DNA of 64,000 nt, taken from Arabidopsis thaliana. Lineage: Eukaryota > Streptophyta > Magnoliopsida > Brassicales > Brassicaceae. Below, in pieces: positions 1 through 9,206 of this stretch. Position numbers and translations under genes: made by a program. How positions within the stretch are numbered: the first letter of the stretch is position 1; each line of letters begins with the position of its first letter. Location: positions 8,370,001 through 8,434,000 of the forward strand of contig NC_003070.9 in assembly GCF_000001735.4 (NCBI RefSeq), given 5' to 3'. Below the pieces are notes generated by a model. The model ran no database searches and was not told the origin of the DNA. It saw only the letters and a list, made by a program, of their open reading frames with translations.

Positions 1-280
1 CATACCATGGATGCTTCTTCTCTGCAGCTTTCCATAGTTCATTTTGCCTCTTGGTTTCCTCTTCGTCATAATTTAGTCCTTCCTCATTATTAGTATCTTT
101 CTCTGACACTGAATTAGATTTAACATTCTTAGATCTCCTGGACTCAGCCTACAACAACAAACAGAGTTTATTTTGTTATATTTTCAGGTTCTCTGATATA
201 TTGATGGAAATGAAAGTGACCTTAGGAGGCTGTTGGATGTTCTGATTGATCCAGCCACCAAATCCAGGAAATACACTCAT
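1..280 (-). CDS. DUF220 family protein, 5' part only (cut by window edge)
   Basis: First two coding exons of a DUF220 (OBP32pep-like) gene whose remainder lies left of the window. Exon 1 is 221-280 (20 codons, beginning MSVFPGFGGW) and ends at an AAG|GTCACT donor. Exon 2 starts at 148 after a TTGTTGTAG acceptor and runs off the edge with the frame open. It contains the motif HPWY that ends exon 2 in the paralogues. Start ATG, donor sequence and phase 0 match the three complete copies further right. Function of the family is unknown to me. Probably the At1g2366x member of the array. Confidence 0.85.
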
Positions 281-1608
281 TTCTTTCTGAATTTCGTTAC
301 CACAAACGGATACTCACTCACCTGATCAGAGCAAATGCAAATGAGGATCAAAACAGTATCTATTAATCTATTATGGTTCGATGAATCTTAGATTAAAGCT
401 TGATTCTGATTTAGAAAGAAAAAAAAAATCAAGATGAAACTGAGATAATGGTGCATGTACGTTATGTTTTACGTAAGGAGAAACAAAAGAAATGGCCATG
501 CAGCTCCATTCTCGTGAGTTTTACGTATTGAAGAAACAAAGAAGTTATTTCACTTATTTCTTATGGATTTAGTGGTCAAGAGGTTGATAGATTAGAGTCT
601 GGCGCATGCTTTCATGGAATCAGAATATGTCAACTCGACTCATTAGTCGCTTTGATAGATTTTTTTTTTTCTCTTCAAGTTGATTCGCATATGGTCAAAT
701 TGATTTTTATTTATTTAACTATAGAATAAATACTAAATAGTTTCGTGAATGCTGATAAAATATACATTTGCTTAATATTTCGTCCCGAAGTTCCATACTT
801 CCATCAGTACCAAACTTAAAGCCTCCTATTTTCCTGATATTTCAATCATTGGCTACCTTGGATTTAATTAGCTTGCCGTGGGAACCAGTTTGTAGTTTTC
901 TTGCAATGTTTGTTGCTTGAAATATTTATGAGTTTTGTTTGAGTAATGAATGACGAAAATGTCACTATTTAGAGAATTAATTGAACTATACCTAACTCGA
1001 ATGTAAAATATTATGACGGTCAAGACCTCGTCCTTTCTTTCTTTCCATTGCGTTTGAGAGGGTGTAGCGGGGAATTACTGTGATCGATGAATGCCTCTCC
1101 CCTCATCCCACCTAACTCGCACACTTGACAAACAAACCCGAAACAGAATATCCTCTATCCATGGATTGGCTGGTGATAGAAGATATGCAGGCTGTATGGC
1201 CGTCTGGTTTGGTTCAAAATAATTATTAGTCTCTTATTCTTTCTTTATATTTGTAAATTAATCTCAAAAACTGATCAAACACAAGTTGCACTAGATGTAA
1301 AACAGTTTTTTTCCGAATAATTTTACATAATATTCAAAAAAAAAAAGAATGTAAAATATTCGCATTATCTGTCCCAAAGGCTTGGTTCAATATTTTTGCT
1401 TTTGTTTTGTAAGATTCAAAATTTTCGATGGAGAAACATTTTATCCATTTAGAATCCTTTACCAAAAATAAAATCCAAATTAGAGATACCTAACAATATA
1501 TTTGATTTCGTTTATGTAAATTTCTATTTTTCCAGTTTCACTGTTTCGATTCCCTTTATAATGTGTTTATCACAGAATATAACCGGTCCATTCCAAATTT
1601 GGGGATTT
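281..1608. other. Intergenic, between DUF220 copies
   Basis: No gene found. Positions about 455-530 carry the upstream block shared with the other DUF220 genes (see regulatory entries). The rest is AT-rich with no clear ORF. Confidence 0.6.
455..530 (-). promoter_or_regulatory. Shared DUF220 upstream block, copy A
   Basis: About 180-250 bp upstream of the ATG at 280. Contains TTTACGTA twice, flanking a CAGCTCCATTCTCGTGAGTT core. Versions of the same order (ACGT element, AAACAAA-like run, GCTC-ATT-TCATGAGTT core, ACGT) lie at about 2910-2990, 5961-6025 and 8785-8870. Interpreted as a duplicated promoter segment with ACGT-core sites; function is inferred. Confidence 0.5.
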
Positions 1609-2772
1609 TCAAACTGTTCGTAAAGTGGTACCTGCTTTTCGAATATCTTCGAGCAGAATCTTGGTGGTTTTGATGGTAATCCCACGGATTATCCAAGAAA
1701 CCGGTGGCAGATTAAGAAGAGGAGAAGGCTTAAAGATCTGCTCCATGGTCACCTTGGACCCAACCTTTCCTTGTCCACCACTACATCTTTTGTATTCTTC
1801 TCGACTTTTCGGCAACCTTGACTTGCACAAGCGTTCCTGATCTACAAAGTCTGGCACCACTTTCCAGCTACCCTCCAACACTTTCAAAAACATCATATTC
1901 TTTGTCCTATATTTTGCCTAAGCAAGAGAAAGCCAAACACAAATTAATTTACCCTAAACTGGACAAAATTACCAATTTATTTTTAAGAGATATACAAAGA
2001 CTTTTACTGTGAGATTCTTATGATTTTCATCGATAACTAGATGTATCGGGATTGCTCTGGATATGAAAAGGAAGTTCCAGTACAAATCTTTTTCCATCTC
2101 CGTGGTCTGCCTCGGTCCATTTTTCTTCAAAACTTTTCTTGATTTGTTTTCCTTCATAGGGGAAAAACCCACACTCCCAATCATTTCTGTATAGTCAATA
2201 CTCAATTTGAAACATTACTCAATGAAAAGAAAGAAAAAAACACCAGACGTTGGCGCCCGGCCTTGTCCTTTTTGAAGACTGGATAGTTGTTTGGATTAGT
2301 GAACATCTCGTAGACTCCTTCAGGAGGTAATCCCAGTTTAAATTCTATGTTCATATGGCAAAGACCATTTTTTGTTGTCACCTTCAAACATAAAAAATGT
2401 AATGAATTAAGATATGTTTTCAAAAACAAAACTCTAGCAATTCTTCTTAAAGGCAAAACAAATCTAATGAGACTTTGTTTGTTGGTCTGGTCTTACCTTC
2501 ACCTTAGCAGGAGCATCATACCATGGATGCTTTTCCTCTGCAGCTCTCCAAATTTCTCCTTCTCTCCTCACTTCATCTAAGTCGTAATATTTAGTATCTA
2601 CCGCCCACACAGCTTCAGATTTAGGGCTTTTGGACTCGGCCTACAACAAAAAACAGTATTCTATATTGATTTTACTTACTCGGTTTCCCTGATTAATGGA
2701 CTTGCAACTGACCTCAGGAGGCTCTTCAACATTCTGATTGATCCAGCTACCAAATCCAGGAAGCACACTCAT
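1609..2772 (-). CDS. DUF220 family protein (OBP32pep-like), complete
   Basis: Five-exon gene coding for 264 residues. Exons in transcription order: 2713-2772, 2497-2640, 2244-2381, 2008-2151, 1609-1917, all phase 0 with GT-AG borders. Protein starts MSVLPGFGSWINQN. Exon 2 is charged and ends HPWYDAPAKVK. Exon 3 carries the family segment GLPPEGVYEMFTNP, exon 4 ENKSRKVL, and exon 5 the block REEYKRCSGGQGKVGSKVTM followed by LLNLPPVSWIIRGITIKTTK. The segment around GLPPEGVY, with its NPNNYPVF, recalls polyketide-cyclase/START-like lipid-binding folds, but that is a weak inference. Molecular role unknown. Exon count and phases are the same in the copies to its right, showing tandem duplication. 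Confidence 0.85.
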
Positions 2773-2909
2773 TTTGTATAATCGTTTAGTCCATAAACGA
2801 TACTACCCTAATTAGAGCCAGGCAAGAGAAAATGACGATCCAACTAAGGTAAAAGCTTGATTTAGATTTAGACAATATACAATAGGAAATAGAAACTGAA
2901 AGAAAACGC

Positions 2910-2990
2910 ACGTAAAAATGTTTATGATTTACGTACAAGGCAAAACAAAGTGGACGGCTCGATTTTCATGAGTTGTTGACGTACATGCAA
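2910..2990 (-). promoter_or_regulatory. Shared DUF220 upstream block, copy B
   Basis: Version of the block upstream of the ATG at 2772: TTTACGTACAAGGCAAAACAAAG followed by GGCTCGATTTTCATGAGTT and GACGTACATG. Position relative to the start codon is like that in the other copies. Confidence 0.5.
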
Positions 2991-3406
2991 CATCTACATG
3001 AATCCTAACTCATCCTCTTGTCCCTTCGTTTCAATCCTTTGATGTATATAGTTCGCTTTAATTTACAACCACAACAATTTTTCACAAGAAAAAATAAGAA
3101 AATACTTTTTTCACAGTTGACAAGATTTGAACGTTCTGTTCCTATATAAAGTTGAGGCATTAGTATATACTCACAAAAGAATCTATTATGCATGCATAAT
3201 AATTAATTAACTTCTAAATATTTTGGGTAGACTTGCTTAAATTCTTGGGTTTTTTACCAATTAGTATTCCGATGTTCGGAATTATATAAAGTGATTCTTT
3301 CTTTCTTCTTGACAGAACGTGAAATTGTTTTTACAGTATTCCAATATTTGAGGTTAATGTTTGTATAAAAATGGTATAACTAGCAAATATCGGATTGGAA
3401 AGAGTT
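2991..3406. other. Intergenic
   Basis: AT-rich spacer between two DUF220 genes. I see only short spurious ORFs. Confidence 0.5.
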
Positions 3407-5807
3407 TCAAACGCTTCTGATAACGGCGGCCTGAATTTGAAGATCTTCGATTAGAGCCTTGGTGGTCTTGACGGTGGCCCTACGGATGTACCAAGAAAGT
3501 GGTGGCAGGTTAAGATAAGAAGAAGGCTGAAAATACTGGTCCAATGTCACTCTCGAGCCAATCAATCCTTTTCCACCGGTACATTGTCTATATTCTTCTC
3601 GATTCTTTGGGAGCCTCGGCTTGCAAAAGCGCATGTTATCTACGTACCATGGCTCTATTTGCCACTTACCATAGAACGTTTTCATGAACATCACGTTCTT
3701 TTTAGGAATCATATATAGTGTCTGTCCACAGTAAGCAACATAAACAAAATTAAAAAAAAAATTATACTTGATATGCGCATAAATATCTTTAGAAACTTTT
3801 ATTTTTGTGGTATATATAGAGAAAAATTCTTACGCTGAAATCTTTCCGGCTCTCATTGAAAGTTAGATGTACCGGGATAGATCCAGACCACCAAAGGAAC
3901 CTCCAGGGAGCAGCTTTTTCCACCCTCACGTGCTTCTCTGTCGGTCCAAGATCGCTAAAAACTTTACTTGATACGTGTTCCTTCATAAGAAATATCACAT
4001 TCGCAAGTACGGCTATTATTAGTTCGCAAATCAAACAATACAATAATAGGAAGTAAGAAATAAATACCAGAGTTTGGCGCTTTTTCATCATTGTGAAGTA
4101 TGATGGGTTCTCATAAGTAGTGAGTATATCGAAGACTGCTTCAGGAGGTAATCCTATTGTAAATTTCATGTTCAAATGGTAAAGATCCTTTTCGTTTGTC
4201 ACCTTCAAACATAAAAGATATAAGAAATTTGTTTAGAATTTATTTTTTTATCTAGTTCCACCAATTTTGACAGGAAGTTCCCATAGTTTTCATTTCATGT
4301 AACTATAATCAATATTAAGAAATCAATTCGTTTATTTTAAGGATTCCCGTAGACCACCTAACCAAAAAAAAAAAAAAAGAAATCTCATAGACCATAGTAA
4401 TCAACTAATCATAATCATCAGCATTTTAGGTATTTTCAAAAATCTATATCATTTTATTTGCAGCTTCTAGAAATTTACACAAACAAATGATTAGATCACT
4501 CATCATCGTGCTTGTATTTTAAGTCGTCAACGTAACGGGCTTTCACAATAAACTAGGATTTAACCCGCGGTTTACCGCGGGCAATCGGTTTATTTGGTTC
4601 TTATACTAAATATTTGAATGAATTTGATATCTTAAATTTATAAATATAAACTTTTTAATCAAACATAACTAAATAATAATTGGGATTTTTTTGGTTGTTA
4701 TTTAGTGATAAGAGAAATGTGTTAAAATGTGTTTAAAAATGTGTATGTAATTTTAGTGAAAGTAAAATATTTACAAAAATGTAAGATTCACAAAATTGGT
4801 ATAAAATTGTTTATGATTATAAGTGTTTTTTTAACTATTTGACAGGTTATACACTTTTTTGGCAAAATAAAGACTATATTAATTATGTTATTTATAATTA
4901 TATGTCTTTAAAGTAAAGATAAAAAAATAACATTATTTCACTTATTTTTGTTGAACGGTTTAGATTGAAGGGAATTAATTTTATTGAACGGTTTAGATTC
5001 AATCAGATCATATAAAGTTTAGAAGATTGTTAAGACCAAATTACCCTTAATGATTTTGAATACCACAGAACAAAATCCAAAATTAAAATCAAAATTGAGG
5101 CCAAATTAGACAAAATTTCAATTTGTACTTCCCTTTTAATAATAAGGGGATAATTGACTCTCTTAACAACAAAAAAATAAAAGAAATTATTCTGAATCAA
5201 AGATTTTATTGTCATGGTAGTAAGAAATAAACGTTCAGATGGAGGCTTCTTTATTTTTTTCTATTTATTATATATTTATATTGTGTCTTGTGTTTATTGC
5301 TGTTAGTACAAAATTAACGGCATTTCCAATTATGTTAACGTCTGTAAAATCGAGAATGTAAGTTACAAGCACTATGATGAGTCTGAAAAACGCATGTGTT
5401 CTTATAAAATAAAAAGTAAAAATTAATATTATGCATTTCACAATAATATGGCCACACCACATGTTTTTCATGGATCAACCGTAACGCCAGGTTAAGAAAT
5501 GAGAATTTCTCGTTGGTTTGTGATCTTACCTTAACTTTAGGAGGATAATCATACCATGGAGATTTCTTATCTGAAGCTCTCCAAAGTTTTAATTGCTTCT
5601 TTAATTCTTCTCTGTTCTCTGGATAAGTCTCAGACACTGACTTAGTTTTAACATTCCTAGATCTCTTGGACTCGACCTACAACAACAAATAGAAACATAA
5701 CTTTAAATATTGATTTGTCCTCCTAGGGTCCTCTGGTTGATGGAAATAAAACTGACCTCTGGAGGCTGTTGTGTGTTCTGATTGATCAAGCCAGGGAATA
5801 TACCCAT
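3407..5807 (-). CDS. DUF220 family protein, complete, with a long intron 2
   Basis: Five exons coding for 264 residues: 5757-5807 (starts MGIFPGLINQN), 5530-5676, 4068-4202, 3834-3980, 3407-3721. All are phase 0 with GT-AG borders. Family blocks present: SPWYDYPPKVK at the end of exon 2, GLPPEAVFDIL in exon 3, SGSIPVHLTF in exon 4, REEYRQCTGGKGLIGSRVTL and LNLPPLSWYIRRATVKTTK in exon 5. Intron 2 (4203-5529, 1327 bp) is about ten times longer than in the sister genes (93 and 115 bp) and carries a Helitron-like insertion. Exon 1 is three codons shorter than in the neighbour. Function unknown. Confidence 0.82.
4553..5157 (-). mobile_element. Non-autonomous Helitron-like element
   Basis: Read on the minus strand, the element ends with a GC-rich hairpin (CCCGCGG, loop TAAA, CCGCGGG; 4564-4581) followed by TTAAATCCTAG (4553-4563), the typical Helitron 3' end (hairpin plus CTAG). 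On the plus strand an A precedes CTAG, fitting A/T target insertion. The other end near 5157 reads TCAATTATCC, then ATTATTAAAAGGGAAGTACA about 15 bp further in, resembling Arabidopsis ATREP/Helitron 5' ends. The base beyond that end is not the expected A/T, so this border is approximate. No Rep/helicase coding. Confidence 0.65.
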
Positions 5808-5960
5808 TTCTCTCTGAAAATGTAGTCTACAAATGATGCTTACCTGATAAAAACAAGAGCAAACGAATAACCAAAGCTTGTATATGTGAGGAATATTGTA
5901 ATATAAAGTTGTTATAGATTGAGATAATGTACTAGCTGAGGAGGTAATGGTGGAGGAGTA

Positions 5961-6025
5961 GTGTACGTATACAGCGAAACAAGAAGTGAGCAGCATGATT
6001 TTAGTGAGTTCTTGACGTCGAGCTA
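5961..6025 (-). promoter_or_regulatory. Shared DUF220 upstream block, copy C
   Basis: Block upstream of the ATG at 5807: GTGTACGTATACAGCGAAACAAGAAG, then AGCAGCATGATTTTAGTGAGTTCTTGACGTC. It keeps the ACGT-core - AAACAA - GAGTTCTTGACGT order of the sister genes. Confidence 0.45.
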
Positions 6026-6339
6026 AGACCTACCTAAAGAAAGAGGAGAATAAAGGTATTACCTCGTGAGCAGTCTGCTGTTCTAACTTGTAAAATCATA
6101 AAACTTTTCCCATTTTTCACAGCACGAAACAAAAATCCCTTGATCGATTTGACAGATTTTAACAGAAAATTTCTCTGTTTTCATCAGTAAAGTTTGTCTA
6201 TTAGTTTTGCATGTAGAGCTCCGACCAAAATACTACTGTGAGTTGATGTTTTAAAGTCAAAACCCTTTATCTAATTCGATGGTAAGCACTTACGAACATG
6301 TAATTTCGGAATCAATATTTGATGTAAAATAACATGACA

Positions 6340-6595
6340 TAATATAATGTTGTTGACAAAAATATATATATGTATACAGTCGCTATTACAGAATGAATGT
6401 AGAGCTAAGAATTACAAATAATAATATTAACCAATAGAATCGGTTATTGTATTGTTGTTTGGTACAATGTAAACCGGTTACTAAACCGGAATACTCTACT
6501 ATATAAAGAGTGTTTCATGTAACAGAACAATTTAAGAAGAATAACAAACTTTTTTCATCTTCTTCATTTCTTCTGAATTCGTTCATCAACTATTA
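6340..6595. mobile_element. LTR-like fossil (solo LTR of copia type, tentative)
   Basis: The stretch starts near a TGTTGAC, holds a TATATAAAG box followed by a TTCATGTAACAG-type leader and a CT-rich end with TTCATCA, which is how Arabidopsis copia LTRs are organised. No target duplication could be matched by eye and no internal coding region is present. Borders are approximate; age cannot be judged from a single LTR. Confidence 0.3.
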
Positions 6596-6748
6596 AATAA
6601 TTGAGATGTTTATCCTGAAAATGCAAAATCCAATTAACGGTGAGTCTAGAGGTCAAAATCTACCGATAACTCACTAACTAAAGAACTCATTGAGGTTTCC
6701 ATACCTTTCCAGCTTCAGAAGAAGAATTCGGATATGGGATATCATCTT

Positions 6749-7255
6749 TTAAATCATTAAGAGGGATATAGAGAAGTTTCTTACCGTAAGATCTTTTTGG
6801 TTGTCTTCGACAATTAGACTTGTTGGGAGAGCTCCAGAAAACAAAAGGAATTTCCAGGATACAACTTTCTCTACCTCCGCAATCCGCCTCGGTCCATCCT
6901 TCATCAAAAGTTTTCTTGATTTGCTTTCCTTCATAAGAAAAATCACACTCTTAAGTACTTGCAATATTGTATTCTTCTTGACTCTTCGGCTCCATTTGCT
7001 TGCACAAACGTTTTGAATATATGTATAGTCGCTCCACTTTATAGCAACCCTCCAACAACTTCATGAACATCATCTTCTCTTTCTTATATTTTGCCTTTCC
7101 ATAATAAGCAAGATAAAACCTATGTTCAGTTTCACCAATGGAAAATATTTATTCATTGTTGTAAGGGATAAGTCATATAGAGAAACTTGTTACTGTAAGA
7201 TTTTGTTAGCTGATTAGGTACGGTTTTACCTTTACCTTAGGAATTAAGGGGATCA
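6749..7255 (-). pseudogene. Scrambled DUF220 gene remnant
   Basis: Pieces of DUF220 exons in the wrong order. On the minus strand one first meets the end of an exon 2 (PKVK then a GTAAAA donor, about 7225-7255), then a partial exon 5 start (KMMFMKLLEG, about 6990-7090) that breaks off after EEY. This is fused without a gap to the end of an intron 3 and a full exon 4 (6796-6940, ESKSRKLLMKDGPRR through DNQKDLT). There is no exon 1, exon 3 or exon 5 end. The exon 4 piece is still open, so the decay is structural more than by point change. It lies between two intact members. Confidence 0.75.
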
Positions 7256-7432
7256 TACAAGAGAAAAACTAACTTTGTATATATTGATTGTATGTTCGTA
7301 AAATGAAATTTCTTTTTTCAAAAATTTACATTTTTGAGGTTTAGTATTCCACTATTCGGATTAAAAATATAGCATTTAGGTTTAATACTACTACCAAAAT
7401 AGTAGAAGTGGTAGATGACAGATTTGGGGGTT

Positions 7433-8634
7433 TCAAGCGTCTCGGAACATGATACTTGCATTTTGAATCAATATGAGCAGATTTTTGGTGGTTTTGATGG
7501 TGATCCCACGAATGTACCAAGAAAGTGGTGGTAGATTAAGAAGAAAATAAGGTTGGAAGTATTGGTCCATTGTCACTTTCGATGCAACCTTTCCTTCTCC
7601 GCCGCTACATCTTTTGTATTCTTCTCGACTCTTCGGCTTTCTGTCCTTGCACAAGCGTTCTGAATCTACGTATAGTGGCTCTATTTTCCATTTACCCTCA
7701 AAATATTTCATAAACTTCATTTTCTCTTTCATATATCTTCCCTATCCATAAGCAAGAGACATCAAACTTATAATTAGTTTCCCTAATATGAAACAAAAAA
7801 GTTATTGATTAGTTTGAGAGATATAGGGAAGCTACTCTAAAGTTTTTTTGGTTTTCATCAACAATTAGAGTAAATGGAAAAGCTCCACACCACCAAAGAA
7901 CGTCCCAGGTCAGAGCTTTCTCCAACCGCGCGCTCTGCCTCGGTCCATCTTTCATCAAAACCTTTCTTGATTTGTTTTCCTAATTCATCAGAAAAAAATA
8001 TCACACTCTCAAATATTTCTGTCATTAATACCACATTTGAATCATAAAAATGTAAAGAGAAAAACCAAAAGTTCGCGCCCAGTCTCGTTGTCGATCCTGA
8101 AGAATGGAAAGTCGTTCGGATTAGCGAACAAATCATAGACCCCTTCCGGAGGCAATCCTACTGTCAACTCTATGTGCATGTGGCAAAGACCCTTTTTTGT
8201 TGTCACCTTCAAACATGAAAATATAAGAAATCTTTCATATTTTTTTTTTTCTTAATTCTTCTACAAATTCCTTTTAAGAGAATAAATTCTTAAGTCTTAC
8301 CTTGACCTTAGGAGGAGCATCATACCATGGTTTCTTCTTCTCTGCAGCTCTCCAAAGTTTTCCTTGCTTCTTAGCCTCAGCTTTGTCATAATAAAATGCC
8401 CGTTTATTAGTATCATTCTCTGTCGCTGAATTAGAGTCAACATTCTCAGATCTCTTGGACTCATCCTACAACAACAAACATAACCATAATATATTTATTA
8501 TTATCATTCTCAGCTTCTATATTTATTTAACCAATAATATCTTTTATTTTTTGACATCAAATGAAATTTACCTTAAGAGGCTGTTGTTGTAGGTTCTGGT
8601 TGATCCAGCCAACAAATCTTCGAAATACACTCAT
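7433..8634 (-). CDS. DUF220 family protein (OBP32pep-like), complete
   Basis: Five exons coding for 273 residues: 8572-8634 (MSVFRRFVGWINQN), 8301-8465, 8066-8206, 7836-7979, 7433-7741, all phase 0. Exon 2 is longer than in the sister genes (55 codons; KRAFYYDKAEAKKQGK) and ends KPWYDAPPKVK. Exon 3 has GLPPEGVYDLFANP, exon 4 ENKSRKVLMKDGPRQ, exon 5 EEYKRCSGGEGKVASKVTM and LNLPPLSWYIRGITIKTTK. The exon 4 donor (AGA|GTAGCT) is non-ideal but gives the family-consistent frame. Probably At1g23690. Function unknown. Confidence 0.83.
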
Positions 8635-8784
8635 TTCTCTTGAAAATTTAGTCCAAACAATAATTACCTGATGAAAGAAGGAGAAAATGACGATATAAGC
8701 TTGTATATGTTATGCTTTGAGGTATCTTAGACAAAAAGCTTGATTCAGAGTTAACCAATTTTCAAAATTAAATTCAGAGAATAG

Positions 8785-8870
8785 TGTACGTTAGGTTTAC
8801 GTACACAAGAACAGAGAAATAGGCAGCTCAATTCTCATGAGTTCTTAACGTATAGGTGAGAGCTACTTCA
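8785..8870 (-). promoter_or_regulatory. Shared DUF220 upstream block, copy E
   Basis: Block upstream of the ATG at 8634: GTACGTTAGGTTTACGTACAC, an AACAGAGAAA run, then GGCAGCTCAATTCTCATGAG and TTCTTAACGTATAG. It is the clearest of the four copies and contains three ACGT cores. Confidence 0.5.
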
Positions 8871-9206
8871 AGTAAAGGAGATCGAAGTTATTATCTGTTT
8901 GATTTCTATAGATAGGTCAAGCAAAATTTGTATAAAAGGATGCAGTTTCTATATGATTTTGCAGTAAGGTACTTTTACACAAACAATAGATTCATTTATA
9001 CACTTTGTGAAACTTGTAAAGAGCCCTCTTATGGTTTTTAGCTGTTCACTGACTTTACATTCGTGTATCTGATTTAGATGAATGATGCCTCTGTAAAAGA
9101 ATGGATAATGGTGATTTAGATCCACCAAATTCAAAAAAACAATATATGGAATATTCACAAACGGAGTGCCTCTCTTTAAAGATGGAGCACAAAGCAGATT
9201 CTGCTT
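8871..9206. other. Intergenic / probable 3' UTR of the kinase gene
   Basis: No gene seen. It holds the upstream side of the last DUF220 gene and the 3' side of the minus-strand kinase gene that stops at 9207. Confidence 0.5.
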
